Shown: piece by piece, positions 35,313 through 43,482 of the stretch
Numbering within the stretch: the stretch's first letter is position 1
Layout: every line of letters begins with the position of its first letter
Assembly (NCBI GenBank): GCA_038318895.1
Contig: JBBQCS010000013.1
Location: 1 to 49,301, forward strand
Direction of reading: 5' to 3'
DNA: 49,301 nucleotides
DNA from: UBA11222 sp030652895
Lineage (GTDB): Bacteria; Pseudomonadota; Alphaproteobacteria; UBA11222
Translations under genes and position numbers: made by a program
The notes under the pieces: model-generated
Told to the model about the DNA's origin: nothing
What the model saw: only the letters and a program-made list of their open reading frames with translations
Database searches by the model: none

Positions 35313-36215
35313 TTGTCATTACCCAAGGGCACATACAGCGCCGCTATTACCCGCTTTGCTCCCAGCCCCACCGGCCTGCTGCATCTCGGGCATGCGGTGG
35401 CGGCCGTCGCCGCGCATAATCTGGCGAGTCAGACCGGCGGTGAGTTTTTGCTGCGTATCGATGATATAGACGCAGGCCGCTGCCGCCCGGAATTTGAAGC
35501 CGCAATTTATGAAGATCTGACATGGCTCGGCTTTGATTGGCCCGAACCGGTCAGGCGGCAGTCGGATTGCCTTGCCGAATATGAAGCGGCACTGCAGCGG
35601 CTGCGCGCGTTGGGTGTTATTTATCCGTGCTTTTGCACCCGTAAGGAAATTCTTGCTGAAGCCGCCCGCGCTCAGGGTGCGCCGCATGGCGCAGATGGCC
35701 CGCTTTACCCCGGTACGTGCCGCGCACTGGTGCCGGACGAAATCAGAGCGCGCATGCAAACGGGTGCAATAGCCGCGCTGCGTCTCGATAACGCGAAGGC
35801 GCGTGCGCTTAAGGATGCGCCGCTGATGTTCGAAGAGCATGGCGAAGGTCCGGAAGGTGAGCAGGGAGAAATATTGGCCCGCCCGGCTTTGCTGGGCGAC
35901 ATTGTTGTGGCGCGCGGCGGAACAGCGGGCGTGGCCGGCTACAGCTATCATTTGGCGGTGGTAGTGGACGACGCGGCGCAAAAAATAAGCTGGGTCACCC
36001 GCGGGCAGGACCTGTTTTTTGCAACCCATGTTCAGCGCCTTTTGCAGGCGCTTCTGGATTTGCCTGTGCCACAATATTTGCATCATGCACTGGCGGTTGA
36101 TGAAGCGGGCAAACGTCTGGCAAAACGCCATGACGCGTTAAGCCTGCGCGATTTTCGGGAGCGGGGAGTGAGTGTGGCAGAGGTGCTCGCAATGGCGCGG
36201 GCGGTGCTGCACTAG
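35313..36215 (+). CDS. gluQ: Glutamyl-Q tRNA(Asp) synthetase
   Basis: 300 residues. It transfers glutamate onto queuosine 34 of tRNA-Asp; it is a truncated GluRS lacking the anticodon domain. The adenylate motif is HLGH (24-27) in RFAPSPTGLLHLGHA. The zinc site is C105-F-C107 ... Y131-x3-C135, the Cys-x-Cys/Tyr/Cys pattern of E. coli GluQRS. A KMSKS-like KRLAKRHD lies near the C-terminus. No ATG is available at the right place: TTG 35313 has AGGA nine bases upstream and gives a family-like N-terminus. The stop codon overlaps the opposite-strand EAL gene by sharing CTAG. Confidence 0.92.
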   Translation: MSLPKGTYSAAITRFAPSPTGLLHLGHAVAAVAAHNLASQTGGEFLLRIDDIDAGRCRPEFEAAIYEDLTWLGFDWPEPVRRQSDCLAEYEAALQRLRALGVIYPCFCTRKEILAEAARAQGAPHGADGPLYPGTCRALVPDEIRARMQTGAIAALRLDNAKARALKDAPLMFEEHGEGPEGEQGEILARPALLGDIVVARGGTAGVAGYSYHLAVVVDDAAQKISWVTRGQDLFFATHVQRLLQALLDLPVPQYLHHALAVDEAGKRLAKRHDALSLRDFRERGVSVAEVLAMARAVLH

Positions 36216-38074
36216 CCCGCTGAACGGATTTCGTCACCGTGCGAACGTTGCCTGATGCGAGCAGTTTCCCGGGCGTTGCACCAGCGGATCAGATCGCTCA
36301 GTGGTAATGGGCGGCTGTAATAATAGCCTTGCACCTGATCGCAATTTTCCTGTTTCAGAATTTGCAGCTGCTTTTCTTCTTCGACCCCTTCGGCAATGAC
36401 CCGCAGATGCAGGCTGTGCGCCAGCATGATAACAGCGCGGACAATGGCGATATCTTCTGCGTTTTCACACATTTCGGTGATGAACGAGCGGTCAATCTTC
36501 AGTGTGCTGAGGGGAAATTGCCGCAAATAGGTCAGCGATGAATAACCCGTGCCAAAATCGTCAAGCGCCAGGCCAATTCCCAGCAAATACAGCTCGTTAA
36601 GCGTGACGCTGGACTTCTCGATATCGTCCATGACCATGCTTTCGGTGATTTCCACCTCAAGACGCTTGGCGGGCAGCCCGGTCTCTTTCAGCGTCCGGTT
36701 GATCATACCGATCAGGTCGTTATGCTGCAGCAGATTCGCGGATAGATTGACAGACACACGCTCGATAACGAGACCAATATCAATACAACGCTTAAGATCG
36801 CTGCAGGCGGCTTTCATTACCCATTGGGTCATTGGAAAAATAAGCCCGGACGCTTCGGCGATGGGCACAAACATTACCGGTGGTATCAGCCCACGTTCAG
36901 GATGCTGCCACCGTACCAGCGCCTCTATGCCGCATAGTTCACCGGTAACGATATCGACCTGCGGCTGATAATGCAGCACCAGCTGATCATTGGTTATTGC
37001 TGCGCTCAGTTCGTCTTCCAGCTGTCTGCGCAGCCTTACCTGTTCGTTTAGCGCGGCGTCAAACACCTGATATCGCCCGGCACCGAGATGTTTTGCCCTG
37101 GAAAGAGCGGTATGCGCATTTTTTTGCAATGTTTCGGCATTTTTGCCGTCGGTGGGATAGAGCGTCGCGCCAATACGGCAGCTGATACTCAGAGATTGTC
37201 CGTCAATATCGAAGGGTTCCGCGATTTTCGCGATAATTTTCTGCGCAAGGCTGTCGATAATCTTGGCGGCTTTAGAGTTGCTTACAAGCACGGCGAACTC
37301 GTCGGCGCCCAGCCGCGCAACAGTATCCGTCGCCCGCATACACTGCCGGATCCGTTGCCCCACCTGTTGTAACACCATGTCCCCGGCGTGGGAGCCAATT
37401 TGGTCATTGATATGACTGAACTGATCAATGTTGATGACCAGAAGTATAACCGAACGATCAAAACGTTCTGAATGGCGCAATGTGTTTTTCAGCCGTAACT
37501 GGAAATAGGCGCGATTGATCAAACCGGTCAGATGGTCCTGATAGGCGAGCCGGCGAACATTTCGCTCAGCCCATCGGCGTTTAACGCGTTCACGGCGCAG
37601 CACGGCCGCATTCCTCATTACGTCCAAGCCGGGTTGTATGCCATCTCGGGGTTCTGGCTTGGTGTCAAGGGCACGTGTCGTGGAAGTATTGCGCCCAAAA
37701 ATAATTTCATACTGGTGCTCGCCAACCCAATGATACGCGCAGGTCAGCTCCAAACTATGCCATCCTGTTTCCAGTGTTCCCAACCGGCAATGGCATCGCG
37801 CACCAAGTCCTGGCGTTGCGCTATCGGCCGGACTGCGCCACCATGAACTCAGCGTCCATCTATCCGCCCCGTGCACCAGCGTGTTGAAATGCTCTCCCAC
37901 TGTGCCGGCGGAGGGTGCATTCTCATGGCCGAGCAGGCGCATTGCAGCGTCATTCAGCAAAACGATTTTACCGTCCTGGCACAAACAGGCGAAGTCTGCT
38001 GCTTCCGAGACAATCTTTGCGGCTACTTTAATGTCTGGCACAATATGGCCTGTCAATTTCTTCCCCAAACTCAC
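36212..38074 (-). CDS. PAS-GGDEF-EAL c-di-GMP turnover protein
   Basis: About 620 residues. A PAS-like sensor lies at about 15-130, a GGDEF domain at about 175-335 and an EAL domain at 365 to the end. The GGDEF motif reads GADEF (256-260), so cyclase activity is doubtful. The EAL side looks intact: EALVRW (384-386), NLSANLL, EITES, LDDFGTGYSSL, EGVEEEKQ. It probably degrades c-di-GMP. There is no transmembrane segment, so sensing is cytoplasmic. GTG 38074 has GGGAG four bases upstream; a GTG at 38122 would add 16 residues. Its TAG stop shares CTAG with gluQRS. About 150 to 195 bases separate it from coaA. Confidence 0.88.
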   Translation of the reverse strand: MSLGKKLTGHIVPDIKVAAKIVSEAADFACLCQDGKIVLLNDAAMRLLGHENAPSAGTVGEHFNTLVHGADRWTLSSWWRSPADSATPGLGARCHCRLGTLETGWHSLELTCAYHWVGEHQYEIIFGRNTSTTRALDTKPEPRDGIQPGLDVMRNAAVLRRERVKRRWAERNVRRLAYQDHLTGLINRAYFQLRLKNTLRHSERFDRSVILLVINIDQFSHINDQIGSHAGDMVLQQVGQRIRQCMRATDTVARLGADEFAVLVSNSKAAKIIDSLAQKIIAKIAEPFDIDGQSLSISCRIGATLYPTDGKNAETLQKNAHTALSRAKHLGAGRYQVFDAALNEQVRLRRQLEDELSAAITNDQLVLHYQPQVDIVTGELCGIEALVRWQHPERGLIPPVMFVPIAEASGLIFPMTQWVMKAACSDLKRCIDIGLVIERVSVNLSANLLQHNDLIGMINRTLKETGLPAKRLEVEITESMVMDDIEKSSVTLNELYLLGIGLALDDFGTGYSSLTYLRQFPLSTLKIDRSFITEMCENAEDIAIVRAVIMLAHSLHLRVIAEGVEEEKQLQILKQENCDQVQGYYYSRPLPLSDLIRWCNARETARIRQRSHGDEIRSAG

Positions 38075-38269
38075 ACACGGCTCCCGTTGGCGGCAATGTT
38101 CCTTTTTTGTTTGCCCTGGCACGCCAGTAAATTACCTGCCATCTCTGATGCGCCACACAGTACCCTATGCCCGAAAAGGCAATATTTCGTTAATTTGGAA
38201 AGGCGCAAAGGTTCACAAATTTATATTATTAATCAGATTATTAAGCGCAATATTCGGCTGTTTGTCTTG

Positions 38270-39193
38270 CTAGCGGTTGCGCATCTCGAAATGCGTGACG
38301 CCGTGATCAGAGCCTTTATGCAGGATCAGATCAGCGCGCAGGCGGGTTGGCAGAATATGATCGTTGAGATTTTTGCCATTTATCGTTGACCAGACAAAAT
38401 CCACGACAGCCATGCGCTGCTCCCCAGTTAAAGGCGCAAAACGGGAATAGAATGACTGCGGGTCGTTAACAGCAGCTTCAGTCAGGGCCAGAAAGCGTTG
38501 CGTATACCATTGTTTAATCAAGGCTTCATCTGCATGCACGTAAATCGAATAATCAAAAAAATCCGAAGCAAACAAATGATCGTCGCTCCCTTCCGGCAGA
38601 TGCGGTTGTAAAACGTTAATGCCTTCGACAATGACAATCTGCGGGGTTTGGATCACCTGCCCTTCGTTGGGCAAGACATCATAGGCGACGTGAGAATAAA
38701 TTGGCGCCGTCACCCCTGTTTCACCCGACTTAAGCCGCATCAGAAAGTCGATCAGCCGGTTGCCATCAAAACTTTCCGGAAAGCCTTTGCGCTCCAGTAT
38801 GCCACGCTGTTCCAGCTCGGCATTTGGGAACAAAAAGCCGTCGCTGGTCACAAGCGCGACATCGCGATGTTCGGGCCACGCGGAGAGTGCGTACTGCAAC
38901 AACTTTGCAGATGTGCTTTTGCCAACCGCGACGCTACCGGCGAGCCCGATAATGAAGGGCGTTGTGATGGGATCCGCATTCAGTGCATCTGCGGTTTGCG
39001 CATGGATAGTCTGAAGTGCGCTGATACGCCGCTGGATAAGGGAGGCCAGGGGCAGGTACACCTCGGAAAATTCGTCTGCTGCCATGTGCATTTGCTCTTG
39101 CGCAACATGTTCGAGGCCGCGGCGCTTGATGTCGTGCGGAATTTCATCCTGAAGCCGCGATAAAACGGCGCGCGGATACCGTTGAAAAGCCAT
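38270..39193 (-). CDS. coaA: Pantothenate kinase type I
   Basis: 307 residues, the usual length for bacterial PanK-I. It phosphorylates pantothenate with ATP as the first step of CoA synthesis and is feedback-inhibited by CoA in known members. The P-loop is GSVAVGKST in FIIGLAGSVAVGKSTSAKLL; VTSDGFLFPN and the YDIVP-type region VAYDVLPNEGQV follow, then IVIVEGINVLQP. AGAGGA precedes the ATG. It stands alone, divergent from ftsB. Confidence 0.95.
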   Translation of the reverse strand: MAFQRYPRAVLSRLQDEIPHDIKRRGLEHVAQEQMHMAADEFSEVYLPLASLIQRRISALQTIHAQTADALNADPITTPFIIGLAGSVAVGKSTSAKLLQYALSAWPEHRDVALVTSDGFLFPNAELEQRGILERKGFPESFDGNRLIDFLMRLKSGETGVTAPIYSHVAYDVLPNEGQVIQTPQIVIVEGINVLQPHLPEGSDDHLFASDFFDYSIYVHADEALIKQWYTQRFLALTEAAVNDPQSFYSRFAPLTGEQRMAVVDFVWSTINGKNLNDHILPTRLRADLILHKGSDHGVTHFEMRNR

Positions 39194-39290
39194 GCTGTCG
39201 ATCCTCTGACTTTATTGGTTAAGTATAGCATGGAAATATTCCTGCAGCATAAGCTTGACCGGGGCCGCAAGAGTGTGATTCTGTAAGTAT

Positions 39291-39632
39291 ATGGATTTAC
39301 GTCATGAAATGCGTCGAAGATTACGCCATGCGGCGGTGCCGGTAATTTGCGCCTGCGCCGTGGTTTATTTTGGCTATCACGCCATTCAGGGTGACCACGG
39401 CTTGATTACTTATCTGCGCTATGGCCAGTATATCGGGTCGCTGCAAACCGAGTATGACCTTACAGTTCGTGAGCGTGAAACGCTGGAGCACCGGGTGTCG
39501 CTGTTGCGCTCGCAAAGTCTGGATCCGGATTTGCTGGAAGAGCGTGCCCGCGATGTTCTGGGCTTTGCCCATCCCAATGACCGTGTCATCTACCTGGATC
39601 AACTGCCCGGGGATGGGATGAAGCCGGAATGA
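39291..39632 (+). CDS. ftsB: Septum-formation initiator FtsB/DivIC
   Basis: 113 residues. There is one membrane helix near 16-34, then a periplasmic coiled coil (YDLTVRERETLEHRVSLLRSQ) and the family end block DLLEERARDVLGFAHPNDRVIYLD. FtsB forms the FtsQBL divisome subcomplex. The ribosome site is poor. The gene lies just upstream of the pyruvate dehydrogenase operon, the arrangement I know from other alphaproteobacteria. A long dyad follows its stop. Confidence 0.85.
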   Translation: MDLRHEMRRRLRHAAVPVICACAVVYFGYHAIQGDHGLITYLRYGQYIGSLQTEYDLTVRERETLEHRVSLLRSQSLDPDLLEERARDVLGFAHPNDRVIYLDQLPGDGMKPE

Positions 39633-39637
39633 TTATT

Positions 39638-39675
39638 TAATTTATCTATCATTTCAATGATATATTGATAAATTA
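39638..39675 (+). promoter_or_regulatory. AT-rich nested dyad between ftsB and pdhA
   Basis: Outer arms TAATTTATC (39638-39646) / GATAAATTA (39667-39675) are perfect complements. Inner arms ATCATT (39648-39653) / AATGAT (39656-39661) are also perfect. It starts six bases after the ftsB stop and ends 60 bases before pdhA. It could be an operator for the pdh operon or an RNA hairpin attenuating read-through; there is no T-run, so a simple terminator is unlikely. Confidence 0.55.
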
Positions 39676-39735
39676 CGGATCGGTCCGAGGTGTGTCGAGG
39701 GACTGTTGAAGTTGTTGAAGGAGCATGATTCTGAA

Positions 39736-40752
39736 ATGGCTGCTGCATCCGCCAAGAAATCCGCCAAGGCAGCGCCGAAAAAAGCGCAGTCAAAGTCCAG
39801 ATTGCAAGATCTGCCAAAATTATACCGTGAAATGCTGCTTATCCGCCGATTTGAGGAAAGGGCCGGCCAGATGTATGGCATGGGCCTGATCGGTGGCTTT
39901 TGCCATCTTTATATCGGACAGGAAGCTGTTGTCGTCGGGATGCAGGCTGCCGCCCGGGAAGGCGATCAAATGATCACGGGTTACCGGGACCATGGCCATA
40001 TGCTGGCTATGGGGATGGATCCAAATGGCGTGATGGCCGAACTGACCGGACGCGCGGGGGGGCTGTCCAAAGGCAAGGGCGGCTCGATGCATATGTTCAG
40101 CGTCGAAAAGAACTTCTATGGCGGGCACGGTATTGTGGGCGCGCAGGTCAGCCTGGGTACGGGCCTTGCCTTTGCCAACGCCTATCGTAATAACGGCGCT
40201 GTCACCATGGCCTATTTCGGTGACGGAGCTTCCAATCAGGGCCAGGTCTATGAAAGCTTCAATATGGCCGAACTTTGGCGGCTGCCGATTGTCTATGTAA
40301 TTGAGAACAATCATTACGCCATGGGCACATCGGTGGAGCGTTCCAGCGCGATGCCTGATCTGCACCGGCGTGGCGAAAGTTTCGCCATTCCGGGGCGAAA
40401 GGTCGACGGCATGGATGTCTTGACTGTCCGCGAAGCTGCGCTGGAGGCTTTGGAGCACTGCCGTTCCGGCAAGGGGCCCATTATCCTGGAAATGATGACT
40501 TATCGCTATCGCGGGCATTCGATGTCGGACCCCGCGAAATACCGCACCACGGAAGAAGTCAAAAAGGTGCGCGCGGAACAGGATCCCATCGATAAGGCCC
40601 GTGCGCATTTACTGGCGGAAAATCTGATCGATGAAGCGGGGCTTAAGGAAATTGACCGGGAGGTCAAAGCGATTGTCGCCGAGGCGGCGGAGTTTGCGCA
40701 GTCCAGTCCCGAGCCGGATCCGGCGGAATTATACACTGATATTTTGCGCTGA
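39736..40752 (+). CDS. pdhA: Pyruvate dehydrogenase E1 alpha subunit
   Basis: 338 residues from ATG 39736 (a TTG at 39706 is in frame). It is the thiamine-diphosphate half of E1, decarboxylating pyruvate. An Ala/Lys-rich leader of about 20 residues precedes LYREMLLIRRFEERAGQMYG. The ThDP motif runs from GDGASNQGQ to IENN, and YRYRGHSMSDP forms the conserved loop. GAAGGAG lies 12 bases ahead of the ATG, a rather long spacing. It is first in pdhA-pdhB-pdhC-lpd, all closely spaced. Confidence 0.95.
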   Translation: MAAASAKKSAKAAPKKAQSKSRLQDLPKLYREMLLIRRFEERAGQMYGMGLIGGFCHLYIGQEAVVVGMQAAAREGDQMITGYRDHGHMLAMGMDPNGVMAELTGRAGGLSKGKGGSMHMFSVEKNFYGGHGIVGAQVSLGTGLAFANAYRNNGAVTMAYFGDGASNQGQVYESFNMAELWRLPIVYVIENNHYAMGTSVERSSAMPDLHRRGESFAIPGRKVDGMDVLTVREAALEALEHCRSGKGPIILEMMTYRYRGHSMSDPAKYRTTEEVKKVRAEQDPIDKARAHLLAENLIDEAGLKEIDREVKAIVAEAAEFAQSSPEPDPAELYTDILR

Positions 40753-40781
40753 GTTAAAGTTCGTACGGAGCCATAACAAAA

Positions 40782-42176
40782 ATGCCCATTCAACTATTGA
40801 TGCCCGCCCTGTCGCCTACGATGGAGGAAGGCAAGCTCGTAAAGTGGATGGTCACGGAGGGCAGCAAGATTCAGGCCGGTGACATCATTGCAGAAATCGA
40901 AACCGACAAGGCGACGATGGAATATGAGTCCGTAGATGATGGAACAGTTGGCCGTCTGTTATTTGCGGACGGTGCGGAAGGCATCAAAATCAATACCCCT
41001 ATTGCGCTGATTTTGGAGGAAGGCGAGGCAACCTCGGAGCTGGACGGATTCGAAGTGGCGGCGCCAGCCGAAAAATCTCCTGAAGCCGAAACGCCCGTGC
41101 CGGAGCGGGCTGCCGCAAAACCCGTGCAGGGCGCGGCAAAGCCTAAGGCGGCGGCGCCAAGTGCAGTAGAGCCGGAGGTGCCTGAAGGAACCAAATTTAC
41201 CAACATGACCGTACGTGAAGCCTTGCGTGACGCTATGGCGGAAGAAATGCGTCGCGACAAAGACGTGTTTTTAATGGGCGAGGAAGTTGCCCAATATGAA
41301 GGTGCGTATAAAATAAGTCAGGGCTTGCTGGCGGAATTTGGCGACCGTCGTGTTGTGGATACGCCGATCACCGAACATGGTTTTGCAGGCATTGGCGTTG
41401 GCGCGGCTCTGGCCGGGTTGCGGCCTATCGTTGAATTCATGACCTTTAATTTCGCCATGCAGGCCATCGATCACATCCTAAATTCCGCCGCCAAGACCTT
41501 ATATATGTCGGGTGGGCAGTTGGGCACGCCGATCGTATTTCGCGGCCCCAATGGCGCCGCGGCGCGGGTGGCGGCGCAACATTCACAATGCTATGCGGCC
41601 TGGTATTCCCAGGTTCCTGGTCTCATTGTGGTCGCGCCCTACGATGCGGCATCCGCCAAGGGGTTGCTGAAGGCGGCCATCCGCAGTCCGAATCCGGTTG
41701 TGTTTCTTGAAAACGAAAAACTCTATGGCCGTAGTTTCGATGTGCCCGTGATGGATGATTTTGTATTGCCCATCGGTAAAGCGCGCATCGTGCGGCCGGG
41801 GAATGATGCCACAATCGTTTCATTTTCCATCGGCGTGGCAAAATCGCTTGAGGCGGCGGATCTATTGGCCGCGGAAGGCATCGAGGCGGAGGTGATTGAT
41901 CTGCGCACCCTGCGCCCCATGGACATGGAAACCGTGCTGGCGTCGGTGCGGCGCACCAATCGCTGTGTCAGCGTTGAAGAAGGCTGGCCGCAATCCGGCA
42001 TCGGAGCGGAGATCGCCGCCAGCATCATGGAGCATGGATTCGACGATCTGGATGCGCCGGTCATTCGGGTGTGCGGCAAGGATGTGCCGATGCCCTATGC
42101 CGCCAATCTGGAAAAACTGGCGTTGCCACACCCCGAAGACATCGTCGCCGCGGTTAAAGCCGTGTGTTACCGCTAG
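40782..42176 (+). CDS. pdhB: Pyruvate dehydrogenase E1 beta subunit with N-terminal lipoyl domain
   Basis: 464 residues, longer than the plain E1 beta of about 330. Residues 1-79 are a lipoyl domain with the lipoylation lysine K43 in IETDKATMEYES. An Ala/Pro/Glu linker (about 85-130) leads into E1 beta, starting at TNMTVREALRDAMAEEM, with GEEVAQYEGAYK and the C-terminal transketolase domain. This E1 beta-lipoyl fusion is an alphaproteobacterial trait. CGGAG lies upstream of the ATG, 29 bases after pdhA. The lipoyl part is very similar to that of the downstream pdhC. Confidence 0.95.
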   Translation: MPIQLLMPALSPTMEEGKLVKWMVTEGSKIQAGDIIAEIETDKATMEYESVDDGTVGRLLFADGAEGIKINTPIALILEEGEATSELDGFEVAAPAEKSPEAETPVPERAAAKPVQGAAKPKAAAPSAVEPEVPEGTKFTNMTVREALRDAMAEEMRRDKDVFLMGEEVAQYEGAYKISQGLLAEFGDRRVVDTPITEHGFAGIGVGAALAGLRPIVEFMTFNFAMQAIDHILNSAAKTLYMSGGQLGTPIVFRGPNGAAARVAAQHSQCYAAWYSQVPGLIVVAPYDAASAKGLLKAAIRSPNPVVFLENEKLYGRSFDVPVMDDFVLPIGKARIVRPGNDATIVSFSIGVAKSLEAADLLAAEGIEAEVIDLRTLRPMDMETVLASVRRTNRCVSVEEGWPQSGIGAEIAASIMEHGFDDLDAPVIRVCGKDVPMPYAANLEKLALPHPEDIVAAVKAVCYR

Positions 42177-42186
42177 GATCGCGCGC

Positions 42187-43473
42187 ATGATTACCATCAC
42201 GATGCCGGCATTGTCGCCCACCATGGAAGAAGGCAAGCTTGCGAAATGGCTGGTCAAGGAAGGCGATACGGTTTCCGCAGGCGACATTATCGCTGAGATC
42301 GAGACCGACAAGGCGACCATGGAATATGAATCCATCGATGACGGCACTGTCGGCAAGCTGCTGGTCAGTGAAGGTCAGGAAGCCATCAAGATAAATGCGC
42401 CCATAGCGGTGCTTCTGGAAGAAGGTGAGGACAAGGCGGCGCTGGCGTCTTTCAAAACACCGGAGGCCCCCCCTGCGCCTGCCGCGGGAGGAGATACAGC
42501 GAAGCCCGACAAGCGTGCAGCCCCGGCGCCGGTAGCGGCCGCAGAAAAACCATCCGTTCAAGGAACAAAATCCGGCGCCAGGATTGTCGCCAGCCCGCTG
42601 GCGCGACGTCTTGCCGCGCAAAACGGACTTGATCTGGCCCGCATAGCTGGCAGTGGTCCGCACGGCCGCATCATCAAGCGCGATCTGGACGGCGCGCAGC
42701 CCATGGCGGCCGCAGCGCCAGCCGGAGCGAAAACGGCAGCCAAACCGGCGGCCAATGAACTGGCGCTATTCGCGGAAGGTTCCTATGAGGTGGTTGCGCA
42801 CACCCCCATGCGCAAGACTATTGCGCGGCGTCTGACGGAATCCAAAAGCACAATCCCGCATTTTTATCTGACCGTCGAATGCGATCTGGATGGGTTGCTG
42901 GAAATGCGCCAGACACTGAATGCGCGCGCGCCGAAAGACGAGGGCGCGTACAAGCTTAGCGTCAATGACTTCATTATCCGTGCGTCGGCCCTGGCGTTGA
43001 AGCGTGTGCCCGAAGCCCATGCCTCATGGACGGATGCGGGCCTGCTGCGCCACAAACATGCGGATATCGGCGTGGCGGTTTCCATTGAAGGCGGGCTGAT
43101 CACGCCGATCATCCGGCACGCAGACGCCATGGGGCTGGCTGAAATTTCCAATGCCATGCGCGATCTGGCAGAACGCGCGCGGGTGCGCAAACTGAAGCCC
43201 AGCGAATATGAAGGCGGCACGTTTTCCATTTCCAATCTGGGCATGTTCGGCATCAGGGAGTTTTCCGCGGTGATCAATCCGCCGCACAGCATGATCCTGG
43301 CGGTTGGGGCGGGTGAGCAGCGCCCGGTTGTCAGAAATGGCGCGCTGGCTATCGCGACGCAGATGAGCTGTACGCTATCGTGCGATCACCGGGTTGTCGA
43401 TGGTGTGCTGGGTGCGCAATTTCTTAATGTGTTCAAGGGGTTTATTGAAAACCCCCTGACCATGTTGCTGTGA
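42187..43473 (+). CDS. pdhC: Dihydrolipoyl acetyltransferase (PDH E2)
   Basis: 428 residues. A single lipoyl domain (1-80) carries K42 in ETDKATMEYES. After an Ala/Pro linker comes the peripheral-subunit-binding domain (VASPLARRLAAQNGLDLARI) and a catalytic domain with NDFIIRASALAL and the active-site CDHRVVDGVLGAQFL. It builds the complex core and transfers acetyl to CoA. ATG 42187 is ten bases after pdhB; the frame extends upstream into pdhB but only this start gives the lipoyl N-terminus. Confidence 0.95.
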   Translation: MITITMPALSPTMEEGKLAKWLVKEGDTVSAGDIIAEIETDKATMEYESIDDGTVGKLLVSEGQEAIKINAPIAVLLEEGEDKAALASFKTPEAPPAPAAGGDTAKPDKRAAPAPVAAAEKPSVQGTKSGARIVASPLARRLAAQNGLDLARIAGSGPHGRIIKRDLDGAQPMAAAAPAGAKTAAKPAANELALFAEGSYEVVAHTPMRKTIARRLTESKSTIPHFYLTVECDLDGLLEMRQTLNARAPKDEGAYKLSVNDFIIRASALALKRVPEAHASWTDAGLLRHKHADIGVAVSIEGGLITPIIRHADAMGLAEISNAMRDLAERARVRKLKPSEYEGGTFSISNLGMFGIREFSAVINPPHSMILAVGAGEQRPVVRNGALAIATQMSCTLSCDHRVVDGVLGAQFLNVFKGFIENPLTMLL

Positions 43474-43482
43474 GGTGGCGCC

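Noticed and set aside
38229..38244. TTAA-N8-TTAA upstream of the EAL gene
   Set aside because: The spacing is eight rather than seven bases and the region is very AT-rich, so a CtrA site is not supported.
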